Below, in pieces: positions 1-7,984 of a stretch of DNA of 64,000 nt. The stretch spans positions 1 through 64,000 of the forward strand of contig NZ_DCLL01000026.1 in NCBI RefSeq assembly GCF_002321025.1. Direction: 5' to 3'. Numbering within the stretch: position 1 is the first letter of the stretch; the number at the start of each line of letters is the position of its first letter. The translations under genes and the position numbers were made by a program. The notes beneath the pieces are model-generated. The model was not told the DNA's origin and ran no database searches. It saw only the letters and a list, made by a program, of their open reading frames with translations. This DNA is from Acinetobacter lwoffii. Lineage in GTDB: Bacteria > Pseudomonadota > Gammaproteobacteria > Pseudomonadales > Moraxellaceae.

Positions 1-153
1 CAAATGAGGACACGCCCTAATACTTCAAGAAGTAAAAGTCCTGATTGCGAAGCTATTTAATATGATTTCAAGGCATAAAGTAAAAAAGTTAATCTGCCAT
101 TTATAGCGTTGTCTAAAGGTGTTTAGTAGGTTAACCCGATAGAATAGAAAGGA

Positions 154-807
154 CTAATATGGCATCGAATGAGCTGAAATATTAATTTTCGGAAGCTGTT
201 TATCTCGACCTTCGAGATAACGTTGATGCGCTAGACTCAACATTTCTTCATCTTCCTCACTATTCCCATAAGCATAAATTTCAGCATAATTATCCAGATT
301 ATATTTTTCTAGAATTCTAATTTTCTTTTGTGTGTTACTACAGTCAGGAGTTTGATAAAACCCTGTCAATTTCCCGGCTTTGACTTCAACTTCGCTACAG
401 ATTAAATCGATATTTAAATAGCTGCAGACCGGTTTTAAATATAAATCCAGAGATGCGGAAACAAGCACCACTTCATGGCCTAATTCTTGATGTTGCCTAA
501 GCTGCTCTAACAGTTTGGGATTTAATTTAAGTAGCAGTTTTTGCGCATAGCCCTGAGCCAATTGCAGAATTTCCTCGGCATCACTGTCTTTAAACATGCT
601 GGCATACAACTTGGGACGCATGCGGTGCGCAGGGTAGAGTCTTAAATAATAAGCCTGAATCCACGGCAAAATTTGCAGGCCACGTTTCACAATATGCCGT
701 TTTCTCAAGGCATAAAAAATGAATCCGGTAAAACTGTCATGCAGATACAGGGTTCCATCAAAATCAAATAAGGCTAGAGTTTTAGATTTTTGATTTTGCG
801 CATGCAT
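154..807 (-). CDS. HAD-superfamily IB phosphatase (phosphoserine-phosphatase-like)
   Basis: This is a 217-residue HAD hydrolase of the IB subclass. Motif I is DFDGT with D15 and D17 as the phosphorylated nucleophile and acid. Motif II is the SAS around residue 117. A Lys pair near 161 is motif III, and YGNSEEDEEML near 180-190 is motif IV, with Asn where many relatives have Asp in GDS. Family members remove phosphate from small metabolites in the cytoplasm; the substrate here cannot be read from sequence. The gene starts inside the end of the upstream DUF1615 lipoprotein gene (34-base overlap, different frame), so the two are probably transcribed together and translationally coupled. Class is secure, substrate unknown. 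Confidence 0.85.
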   Translation of the reverse strand: MHAQNQKSKTLALFDFDGTLYLHDSFTGFIFYALRKRHIVKRGLQILPWIQAYYLRLYPAHRMRPKLYASMFKDSDAEEILQLAQGYAQKLLLKLNPKLLEQLRQHQELGHEVVLVSASLDLYLKPVCSYLNIDLICSEVEVKAGKLTGFYQTPDCSNTQKKIRILEKYNLDNYAEIYAYGNSEEDEEMLSLAHQRYLEGRDKQLPKINISAHSMPY

Positions 808-1982
808 GTTTGATAACGACCATCGACGCGGGTAGCAAACCAGTTGGTATTATAATCACGACTCAATTTTGGTCCGGAAATGACCACTTCAGGCATAATG
901 GCATAGATAGGGTCTTTACCGGTTGTTTCCTGATAAAGCTTGCTGACACCACGATAAGTCATCGTATCTTCAAAGTCTTTGTCTTTTTCTTTTTTTAAAT
1001 CAGCCCGGATCTGACGTTCAGTGATAATAAAATTATTTTTGGCAAAAACACTGATTAACTCACGTTCGGATTGACTCTTCTGCGAACGGATCGCGCCATC
1101 TTTGGTGTAGAGTAATAAATCGCCATCTAGATCGAGCTCGGCCTCAGTCAAATCATTCAGCATGCTCTGAAAAGCAGCATTTCGACTGGAATACATGCCC
1201 GAATTATAGTCCGCAAAACGGTAAATTGGCTTGTCATAATCCGCCGGATACATCATCAGGCGATGTATTCCATAATACAGACCACCATATTGACTGTAGA
1301 GATCAGTACGCAACTCCGCGATATTGCCGCCTTGGCGTTTATGTTCTTTCGCATAGCTGATATGTACCTGCATTGAACCCAAGGTGGTAATTGGATTCAT
1401 TTTCTCGCCAATATTCTGGCCGACCAGTTTGGCAGCACCAGTCAGGGCGCTAACATGATAATGCTTCGACATATAGTCAAATATTTCACGATATAATTCG
1501 TCGAGTTCACGTTCCGTTTTGACCCGACGCATCTGGCTCAAGTAGTTGTCTTCAGGACTCGGATGGTTCTTGAGAACTTCCTGGAAATATCCTGCAACTG
1601 TGCCACCAATGGCTTGACCGAGTTTATCTTTAAACTTTTCGTCGAGACGGCCTTGAACTTCCTTAACCGCCTTTTCACCCAAACCCGGAACAGTAGGATC
1701 TGCAACAAAGTTAGATTCCTGATCAACCACTGCCACAATGGTGCAGACATTTTCCTTGGTCTGAGGAATGCCAAGCTGTTCAGTAATATCGTAAATATCT
1801 TGTGCCCAGGACTCACGTTGATTCACCCGACTAGGAATGGCTTTACGAATATGTTCAACTTCAAGTGTCGGTTCATCATCTTTTGACCACCATGAACCAT
1901 TGCCACAGCCGGCAAGACCCAGAGAAAGTGCAAGTACAGACAATGACTTAAAAGAAAAACAAGAAGCGAAAGTTTTATTCAT
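774..1982 (-). CDS. DUF1615 family lipoprotein
   Basis: This is a 402-residue predicted lipoprotein. A lysine-containing N-terminus and hydrophobic core run into a lipobox LAGC, with the lipidated Cys at residue 26. The mature part opens with the sequence typical of DUF1615: an IPSRVNQR-like segment, then a region ending in VDQESNF and DPTVPGLG. The DUF1615 function is not established; the E-S pair and globular helical look recall lysozyme-like domains, but that is inference. I chose the ATG at 1982 because it gives a proper signal peptide. A longer frame reaches 2090 but overlaps the divergent dusB start and has no signal sequence at its front. The downstream HAD gene overlaps its end. Confidence 0.8.
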   Translation of the reverse strand: MNKTFASCFSFKSLSVLALSLGLAGCGNGSWWSKDDEPTLEVEHIRKAIPSRVNQRESWAQDIYDITEQLGIPQTKENVCTIVAVVDQESNFVADPTVPGLGEKAVKEVQGRLDEKFKDKLGQAIGGTVAGYFQEVLKNHPSPEDNYLSQMRRVKTERELDELYREIFDYMSKHYHVSALTGAAKLVGQNIGEKMNPITTLGSMQVHISYAKEHKRQGGNIAELRTDLYSQYGGLYYGIHRLMMYPADYDKPIYRFADYNSGMYSSRNAAFQSMLNDLTEAELDLDGDLLLYTKDGAIRSQKSQSERELISVFAKNNFIITERQIRADLKKEKDKDFEDTMTYRGVSKLYQETTGKDPIYAIMPEVVISGPKLSRDYNTNWFATRVDGRYQTCMRKIKNLKL

Positions 1983-2062
1983 GGTGTCGTAAATTAATTG
2001 AAAAGATGAGCTAATAAGGCAGATGCAGTATACTATGCCCATCAAAAAAGTGATGAATTTAT

Positions 2063-3088
2063 ATGTATATTGGTCCATATCAACTGTCAAACAATTTGAT
2101 TGTCGCTCCCATGGCAGGTGTGACCGACCGACCGTTTAGAACCTTGTGCAAATACTTTGGTGCAGGCCATGCGGTCAGTGAAATGATGACGTCTGACAAA
2201 ACTTTGCGCATGAGTAAAAAGAGCTTATATCGTGCCAATTTTGATGGAGAGCTGGCACCGATTTCAGCGCAGATTGCTGGTTCAGATCCCCATGATCTGG
2301 CTGAAGCGGCACGTTATCAGGTAGCGAATGGTGCACAAATTGTTGATATTAATATGGGCTGTCCAGCCAAAAAGGTCTGTAACCGACTTGCTGGTTCTGC
2401 TTTATTGCAGGATGAGGATCTAGTTGCACGCATTCTGGATGCGGTTGTGGCTGCAGTTGATGTGCCAGTGACCTTGAAAACCCGTCTGGGCTATTTGAAC
2501 GGTCAGGAAAATATTATGCGGGTCGCCAAACGTGCTGAACAAGCCGGGATTGCAGCACTGGCTTTACATGGCCGTACCCGTGAAGATATGTACCTGAATA
2601 CCGCGCGTTATTCTTTAATCAAAGACGTAAAGGAAATGTTGAATATTCCCGTGATTGCCAACGGCGATATCGACAGTCCGGAAAAAGCCAAATACGTGCT
2701 GGATTATACCGGTGCAGATGCAATTATGATTGGTCGTGCAGCACAAGGCCGGCCCTGGATTTTTCGTGAAATTGCCCATTATTTAAAGACCGGTCAACAT
2801 CTTGATGCACCAAGTATTACAGAAGTTAAAGATGTGCTACTGGGACATTTGACAGAATTATACGAATTTTACGGCGAGTATTCCGGCTGCCGGATTTCCC
2901 GTAAACATATTGCCTGGTACACCAAAGGTTTGCGTTCTAGTAATGAATTTCGTCAAAGCATGTATCAGGTAGAAAATACCGCTGATCAATATCGTGTGGT
3001 AGAGAATTATTTTAATGCATTGTTAGAACATGGTTTAACTATGAATGATGTACAGGTCGAGCAGGTAAATTTACTGGAAACCAAGTAG
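2063..3088 (+). CDS. dusB: tRNA-dihydrouridine synthase B
   Basis: This FMN-dependent enzyme reduces specific uridines in the tRNA D-loop. The 341-residue protein has the TIM-barrel family signature: APMAGVTDRPFR near residues 15-26 (FMN site), NMGCPAKKVCNR with the catalytic Cys100, HGRTRE near 170, NGDI near 200 and IGRAAQGRPWIF near 225-235. The last segment is typical of DusB rather than DusA or DusC. In many gammaproteobacteria dusB sits directly before fis. Here fis is about 52 kb away in the same window and dusB stands alone, divergent from the DUF1615 gene with only 80 bases between start codons. No clear terminator follows. Confidence 0.95.
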   Translation: MYIGPYQLSNNLIVAPMAGVTDRPFRTLCKYFGAGHAVSEMMTSDKTLRMSKKSLYRANFDGELAPISAQIAGSDPHDLAEAARYQVANGAQIVDINMGCPAKKVCNRLAGSALLQDEDLVARILDAVVAAVDVPVTLKTRLGYLNGQENIMRVAKRAEQAGIAALALHGRTREDMYLNTARYSLIKDVKEMLNIPVIANGDIDSPEKAKYVLDYTGADAIMIGRAAQGRPWIFREIAHYLKTGQHLDAPSITEVKDVLLGHLTELYEFYGEYSGCRISRKHIAWYTKGLRSSNEFRQSMYQVENTADQYRVVENYFNALLEHGLTMNDVQVEQVNLLETK

Positions 3089-3336
3089 TGACGGCAGGAT
3101 TCAGCGAATCGGGTAATATTTTTTGTGTGAAATCCCTACCTTTTTTATCTTGAGCAGGCTGATTTTTGCATTCTGTTTACACTTCAGTCTGTCTAATACA
3201 GAGCACTAAAGTTTGTTCACTTAAACTGGACAGGACTTGGACATTGCTTACTCAAGCTTCCTCTATGATGAATCTATCCAGATATAAACCAGATGTGATC
3301 CATCTTGTTTATCGTCATCATTGAGGGAGATCTGTA

Positions 3337-4014
3337 ATGACAAATACCAATCGTCCAGTCACAGAATTTAGCCATAAAACGTCAACGGAATTGCCACAAG
3401 AACGCAGTGAAGGCCTGAATATAAATCCGACTGATACCAATGCGCGTCCAGATTTGAATACACCCGTGAAAGATAATCCTCGTGTTCCAGACATGAATGA
3501 AGGTGAGGATAATCTGGCTGCGACCAGTGCCGGTACTTTGGGTGGAGCTGCGGTAGGCGCAGTTGCAGGTTTAGTGGGTGGCCCTCCAGGTGCAGTGGTG
3601 GGTGGTATTATCGGTGGTGTCGTTGGTGGTATTGCAGGTAATGACATTGCAACGCCTGATCATGGAAAGCAGGCAGATAATTACCAGCATCCAGAAAACT
3701 TGCCTGAGGCAGATAATTATCGACATCCAGATCATTTGAGTGCAGAAGATAATTACTGGAGAGATGAGTATCATAATCGCCCGTATTTCAATGAAACGCG
3801 TAGCACATATAGCGATCTAGATTATGATCGTGATTATCGCGGCGCTTATCGTGTCGGTTATGAAAACCGTCCAATGTATGAGCATGATACGGATTTTGAT
3901 CGTGCCGAACCTGAACTGCGTACCAAGTGGGAACAGTTAAAAGGTGAATCTCGCCTCAACTGGGAAGAAGCTAAATTTGCAGTTAAAGATGCCTGGCATC
4001 GTGTCACACGCTAA
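3337..4014 (+). CDS. Glycine-zipper protein with HP repeats and CsbD-like tail
   Basis: This 225-residue protein matches no named family I can state with certainty. It has three parts. Residues 1-60 are polar, Asn/Pro/Thr-rich and probably disordered. Residues 65-101 are a Gly/Ala/Val-rich glycine zipper that could form a two-pass membrane hairpin. Residues 110-190 are strongly Tyr/Asp/Arg-rich and contain three tandem copies of a unit like ADNYxHPxxL. The C-terminus (196-222) reads KWEQLKGE followed by an amphipathic Trp-containing helix, recalling CsbD-type stress proteins. There is no signal peptide. A strong ribosome-binding site (GAGGGAGA) precedes the ATG. A monocistronic unit ends at the hairpin at 4028. 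A stress or membrane role is inference only. Confidence 0.7.
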   Translation: MTNTNRPVTEFSHKTSTELPQERSEGLNINPTDTNARPDLNTPVKDNPRVPDMNEGEDNLAATSAGTLGGAAVGAVAGLVGGPPGAVVGGIIGGVVGGIAGNDIATPDHGKQADNYQHPENLPEADNYRHPDHLSAEDNYWRDEYHNRPYFNETRSTYSDLDYDRDYRGAYRVGYENRPMYEHDTDFDRAEPELRTKWEQLKGESRLNWEEAKFAVKDAWHRVTR

Positions 4015-4027
4015 TTCTAGATAAATT

Positions 4028-4057
4028 AAAAACCTCTCCATATGGAGAGGTTTTTTT
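4028..4057. terminator. Bidirectional terminator
   Basis: A near-perfect stem (ACCTCTCC with GGAGAGGT) is flanked by an A-run on the left and a T-run on the right. It can end both the glycine-zipper gene and the convergent nitronate monooxygenase gene. Confidence 0.85.
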
Positions 4058-4069
4058 ATGATTCTATGA

Positions 4070-5113
4070 TTAAAGATGCTTCATTTCCAGTATAAGCTGG
4101 TTAATCAGATCGGAAGCTTCCATTTCACGAATCTGCGCCACATTTGAACCTGCCCAGAATGCGCCATACCCTTGATCCCCATGTTTGGCGGCAGCAGCAT
4201 GTAATTGTTTGGCCAGATCATAAGTATATGGATAAGCCGGAACATCCAGCCGATCGGGTGTATCCACTTCAATATGCCAGTGGTTAATGATGCCGCGTGC
4301 AGGACGACCGGAAATACTGGCACTCACTTGAGTGAGTGGCTTGGAAAATAAGGCTTTACGATAGGCATCATTGGCATTAGAAGATTTACACTGCACAAAT
4401 GCAGTCCCAAGTTGCACGGCATCTGCACCGAAATCCATCATTTGACGCGCTTGCTCACCCGTCATAATCCCGCCTGCCGCTACAATCGGCAAGGAAGAAT
4501 GCTGTTTGATCAGCTTCACCAGATTGGAGGTTTTGACTGAAGCATCAAACTTGGTCGAGAAAATCCCGCGATGGCCACCAGCCTCAATACCCTGCGCAAT
4601 AATGATATCAATTCCGGCTGCATCAATGGCTTTAGCTTCGGCATAATTGGTGGCAGATACCATGGTCAGAATCCCTGCTTGTTTTAGGGCTTGAATCTGA
4701 TGCGGATGTGGAATCCCAAAATGAAAGCTGACTGCTCGCGGTTTGATTTCTAATACCAGATTCAGAAAGTCATCATTGTCTTTAAAACTCGGATAAATAC
4801 ACTCCAAATGATCTGGTGCCTGAGCGCCATATTCGGCAAATTTATCTTTAAACTGTGCAATCCATGCCTGCGCTACAGCCTCATCTACAGGAACAGTGTC
4901 ATGACAGAAAAAATTAACCTGAAAAGGGCAATCTGTCAGTTCTTGGGTCTTTAAAATCTGTTGCCGAGCTGCATCAATACTGCTGGCCCCCAGACCCAGT
5001 GAACCCAAGCCGCCCTGATTGGACACTTCGGCAGCAAGCTCGGGCGTAGAGACACCTGCCATCGGTGCCAAGAAAATAGGATGTTTAATTCCTAGATTTT
5101 CTAATAAAGACAT
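4070..5113 (-). CDS. Nitronate monooxygenase family flavoenzyme
   Basis: This 347-residue TIM-barrel FMN protein belongs to the nitronate monooxygenase / 2-nitropropane dioxygenase family, which oxidises alkyl nitronates such as propionate 3-nitronate. Visible signatures are APMAGVSTPELA near the N-terminus, IIAQGIEAGGHRG near residues 170-183, VAAGGIMTG near 210-218 and GADAVQLGTAFV near 228-240. The last two form the phosphate-binding part of the FMN site. Length is normal. It stands alone, convergent with the preceding gene and divergent from the radical-SAM gene. Fatty-acid-synthesis FabK-like enzymes share the fold, but the QGIEAGGHRG segment fits nitronate monooxygenases. The substrate in this organism is unknown. 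Confidence 0.88.
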   Translation of the reverse strand: MSLLENLGIKHPIFLAPMAGVSTPELAAEVSNQGGLGSLGLGASSIDAARQQILKTQELTDCPFQVNFFCHDTVPVDEAVAQAWIAQFKDKFAEYGAQAPDHLECIYPSFKDNDDFLNLVLEIKPRAVSFHFGIPHPHQIQALKQAGILTMVSATNYAEAKAIDAAGIDIIIAQGIEAGGHRGIFSTKFDASVKTSNLVKLIKQHSSLPIVAAGGIMTGEQARQMMDFGADAVQLGTAFVQCKSSNANDAYRKALFSKPLTQVSASISGRPARGIINHWHIEVDTPDRLDVPAYPYTYDLAKQLHAAAAKHGDQGYGAFWAGSNVAQIREMEASDLINQLILEMKHL

Positions 5114-5320
5114 AGATTTGCTCCTTGTTATGCTTTTACTTTGCCTTTGAGCACAAAATTAAGCAAATCATATTGGTTATTTTATTTTGAAATACTGCAG
5201 CATGGGTTACGTGTTATTTACATTTCTTGCGACACGCTATGTCGTCAAAGAGACGGATCATTTATAGGTCTAGAAATTAAGACTTTATAATAGCTTTTTG
5301 GTCACATATTCTCTGAGCTC

Positions 5321-6580
5321 ATGTCTGATCGTATCCGTGAAAAACTGCAAATTTTAGCCGATGCTGCCAAGTATGATGTGTCTTGTTCATCTAGTGGTAG
5401 CAACCGTAAAAATAAAGACAAGGGTGTGGGCAATACCGGGAATGGTATCTGTCATAGTTATACCGAAGATGGCCGCTGTGTGTCCTTATTGAAAATTCTG
5501 TTCTCTAATGTCTGTATTTTTGACTGTTCCTATTGTGTTTCGCGCCGTTCCAATGACGTCCAGCGTGCAGCATTTACCGTGCAGGAAGTCGTCGATCTGA
5601 CCATGAATTTTTATCGGCGTAATTATATTGAGGGGCTGTTTCTCAGTTCGGGAATTTTTAAATCGGCCGATCACACTATGGAACGGATGCTACAGGTGGT
5701 CAAAAAACTTAGACTCGAAGAAAACTTTAATGGCTATATCCATCTGAAAACTATTCCGGGTGCATCACAGGAGATCATTACCGAAGCCGGACTGTATGTC
5801 GACCGTATGAGTATTAATCTTGAAATGCCGACGGAAGCGGGACTGCAAAAATTTGCGCCTGAGAAAACCCATGCCGAAGTACAAAAAGACTTGGGCATTG
5901 TACGCGACCGGTTGATCCAGCTCAAAGATGAACGCAAGCTGATCAAGTCAGTCCCCAAGTTTGTACCTGCCGGACAAACCACACAGATGGTGGTGGGCGC
6001 GCATAGTGAAACCGATCAGGATATTATTTTGATGGCTGATCGGCATTACAAGGAATTCAAGCTGAAAAGGGTGTATTTCTCTGGTTATATCCCGATTAAT
6101 CCTGAAGATAAAGCCTTACCCGCCATCGGTTCAGCACCGCCATTATTAAGAGAAAATCGTCTGTATCAATCTGACTGGCTGATGCGTTTTTATGGCTTTG
6201 CTGCTGATGAAATTGTCGATGAGCAGCATCCGAATCTGGAGCTGGATATTGATCCCAAACTCAGTTGGGCCTTGCGTCATCCTGAAGCCTTTCCAGTCGA
6301 TATTAACCGTGCCGACTATAAAATGATTCTACGGGTACCCGGTATAGGTGTACGTTCTGCCCAGAAAATTGTACAGGCCCGCCGTTTTGGACAGATTCAT
6401 ATTGACCAGCTAAAACGCATGGGCGTGGCTTATAACCGGGCGCAGCATTTTATCCGCTGTGCAGATACACCGAAATTTAAGAAAGATCAGCAGTCCCATC
6501 AGATTCGCCAGCAAATTTTGATGTCAGGACAATCCAAATATCAGCAGCAACTTTCACCTCAATTAGGATTGGGTTTCTAG
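5321..6580 (+). CDS. Putative DNA modification/repair radical SAM protein (TIGR03916-like)
   Basis: This 419-residue protein has a radical-SAM cluster motif CIFDCSYC (Cys65, Cys69, Cys72; CX3CX2C), which binds a 4Fe-4S cluster and S-adenosylmethionine. More cysteines at 22, 44 and 53 precede it. A helix-hairpin-helix motif near residues 335-380 (VPGIGVRSAQKIV) is of the kind that grips DNA. This combination is characteristic of the family described as rSAM linked to uracil-DNA glycosylase. It is predicted to act in DNA repair or modification, but no reaction is established that I know of. The next gene, starting on the last base of this stop codon, is its usual partner. A TATAAT-like element lies near 5286, without a clear -35. 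Confidence 0.88.
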   Translation: MSDRIREKLQILADAAKYDVSCSSSGSNRKNKDKGVGNTGNGICHSYTEDGRCVSLLKILFSNVCIFDCSYCVSRRSNDVQRAAFTVQEVVDLTMNFYRRNYIEGLFLSSGIFKSADHTMERMLQVVKKLRLEENFNGYIHLKTIPGASQEIITEAGLYVDRMSINLEMPTEAGLQKFAPEKTHAEVQKDLGIVRDRLIQLKDERKLIKSVPKFVPAGQTTQMVVGAHSETDQDIILMADRHYKEFKLKRVYFSGYIPINPEDKALPAIGSAPPLLRENRLYQSDWLMRFYGFAADEIVDEQHPNLELDIDPKLSWALRHPEAFPVDINRADYKMILRVPGIGVRSAQKIVQARRFGQIHIDQLKRMGVAYNRAQHFIRCADTPKFKKDQQSHQIRQQILMSGQSKYQQQLSPQLGLGF

Positions 6581-7359
6581 TGGCAAGTTACTGTTTTGAT
6601 GGCAGCATGACTGGTCTGCTCAGTTGTGTATTTCGTGCTTTCGAGTTTAAAGAATTTAACGTGATAGTGACGGCCAATCCTCAAGCACAAACAGGTTTAT
6701 TTGATGAATTTATCCATGTGGCCTCTAATGATCAGCATGGGCAGCGGGTGTGGCAGGGATTAAAGCAGAAAGTATCTTCCAGCAGTTTGCGTGCTTTTTA
6801 CTATACGTTTTTGTCAGAGCAGGAAGCAGCGTTCCAGACTCTTTTTGATTTTGCAGTCTATGTCTTTCAAAACCAGCGTCCAGTCGATAAAGATTATGGT
6901 CATGCTGCGGTAATAGGCATGTCGCAATGGGCCAAGCAAGTGGGACGGGAAAAGCATCGCATGGAGGCTTTCGTGCGCTTTAAAAAAGCCAAAGATGGCT
7001 TGTTTCTAAGTCTGGTCAGACCGGACTTTAATGTCTTGCCGATTATTTCCCGACATTTTCAGGAGCGTTATCAGGATCAAAGCTGGCTGATTTATGATGA
7101 GCAGCGTAATTACGGTATTTATTATAATTTAAGGCAAATGCATCAGGTCGAGATGAACGTGGAAATAATCGATCCACAAATCCGGATTGGTCATAGTCAG
7201 TCATTCAGTATTGAACTGGATGATCAAGAGCTGCTATATGATCAGCTCTGGAAAGATTATTTCAACAGTGTGAATATTCAGGCGCGCAAGAACATGAAAT
7301 TGCATATTCAATATGTGCCAAAGCGCTACTGGCGTTATATGAATGAGAAAATACTTTAA
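6580..7359 (+). CDS. DUF4130-type DNA metabolism protein, partner of the radical SAM gene
   Basis: This 259-residue protein starts at a GTG that shares one base with the stop of the radical-SAM gene, so translation is almost certainly coupled. The opening YCFDGSMTGLLSCVFRAFE is typical of the family usually found with this radical SAM protein (TIGR03915/DUF4130). In many bacteria the same N-terminal domain is fused to a C-terminal uracil-DNA-glycosylase-like domain. Here the protein ends after the DUF4130 part, and I see no glycosylase motifs. It may bind DNA or a modified base for the radical enzyme; that is inference. No signal peptide or membrane segment is visible. Confidence 0.85.
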   Translation: MASYCFDGSMTGLLSCVFRAFEFKEFNVIVTANPQAQTGLFDEFIHVASNDQHGQRVWQGLKQKVSSSSLRAFYYTFLSEQEAAFQTLFDFAVYVFQNQRPVDKDYGHAAVIGMSQWAKQVGREKHRMEAFVRFKKAKDGLFLSLVRPDFNVLPIISRHFQERYQDQSWLIYDEQRNYGIYYNLRQMHQVEMNVEIIDPQIRIGHSQSFSIELDDQELLYDQLWKDYFNSVNIQARKNMKLHIQYVPKRYWRYMNEKIL

Positions 7360-7422
7360 ACAGTACATCAGGCTGCTTTCAGGCATAATAAGCATTGGTA
7401 TATTTAAATTGAGTGTATAAAC

Positions 7423-7932
7423 ATGAAGGTATGGCTAACGTCATTAGCGCTGCTCACTGGATTAACTGCATGTTCGGAACAACCACAAAAAACGGTCGTA
7501 GATCCAGTGAAATATCAGGTTCAGACTGCAGAGGAACTGCAGCAACGTTTTGATGCACTCAATGTCCAGTTAGCCCAAGACTTTCAGAAATTTAAGAAAG
7601 TCGAAAGCATTGCTTTCGCGCACCAGTTTCCTTTAGATGTCAATAATCTGCAAAGCTTGAACCAGCATCTTGTCAGCAGTACTGCATTAAAACCCAGTAA
7701 AATCGCCTATTGCGATATGATGAATAGTTATTTTGCGGATATGTACCGTTTGGGACATTACAATCTGGAACTGGTCGATGACATTAAACTGCCTAATGCC
7801 AAGAATGAAAATTTAAAAGCCAATTTCTCTGACGCTGATCATTTTTATACCTTTATTCTGGATCGTTATACGACTTATCGTCAGGTCCAGCAGACCATGG
7901 GTTATGGCTGTAATTTAAAAGCCGCACTGTAA
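7423..7932 (+). CDS. Small lipoprotein of unknown function
   Basis: This 169-residue predicted lipoprotein has a Lys at residue 2, a hydrophobic core and a lipobox LTAC with the lipidated Cys at residue 17. The mature part is soluble and mostly helical, with a few cysteines near the C-terminal half (YCDMMNSYF and YGCNLKA) that could form a disulfide in the periplasm. I recognise no domain. It lies 63 bases after the DUF4130 gene on the same strand and ends at a good terminator, so it could be the last gene of that transcript, although no functional link is evident. Confidence 0.75.
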   Translation: MKVWLTSLALLTGLTACSEQPQKTVVDPVKYQVQTAEELQQRFDALNVQLAQDFQKFKKVESIAFAHQFPLDVNNLQSLNQHLVSSTALKPSKIAYCDMMNSYFADMYRLGHYNLELVDDIKLPNAKNENLKANFSDADHFYTFILDRYTTYRQVQQTMGYGCNLKAAL

Positions 7933-7942
7933 AATCTGAATC

Positions 7943-7973
7943 AAAAAAGCCCATCAAATTGATGGGCTTTTTT
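7943..7973. terminator. Bidirectional terminator
   Basis: A perfect hairpin (GCCCATC, loop, GATGGGC) is flanked by six A on the left and a T-run on the right. It serves the lipoprotein gene and the convergent YeeE/YedE gene. Confidence 0.88.
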
Positions 7974-7984
7974 GATTTTAATCA

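Noticed and set aside
1..60. A left-edge sequence (ATGAGGACACGCCC) resembling an insertion-sequence end
   Set aside because: Only a short stretch is visible and there is no transposase or second end in the window, so no IS can be claimed.
1983..2090. Upstream extension of the DUF1615 gene to 2090
   Set aside because: It overlaps the dusB start and destroys the lipoprotein signal, which begins at 1982.
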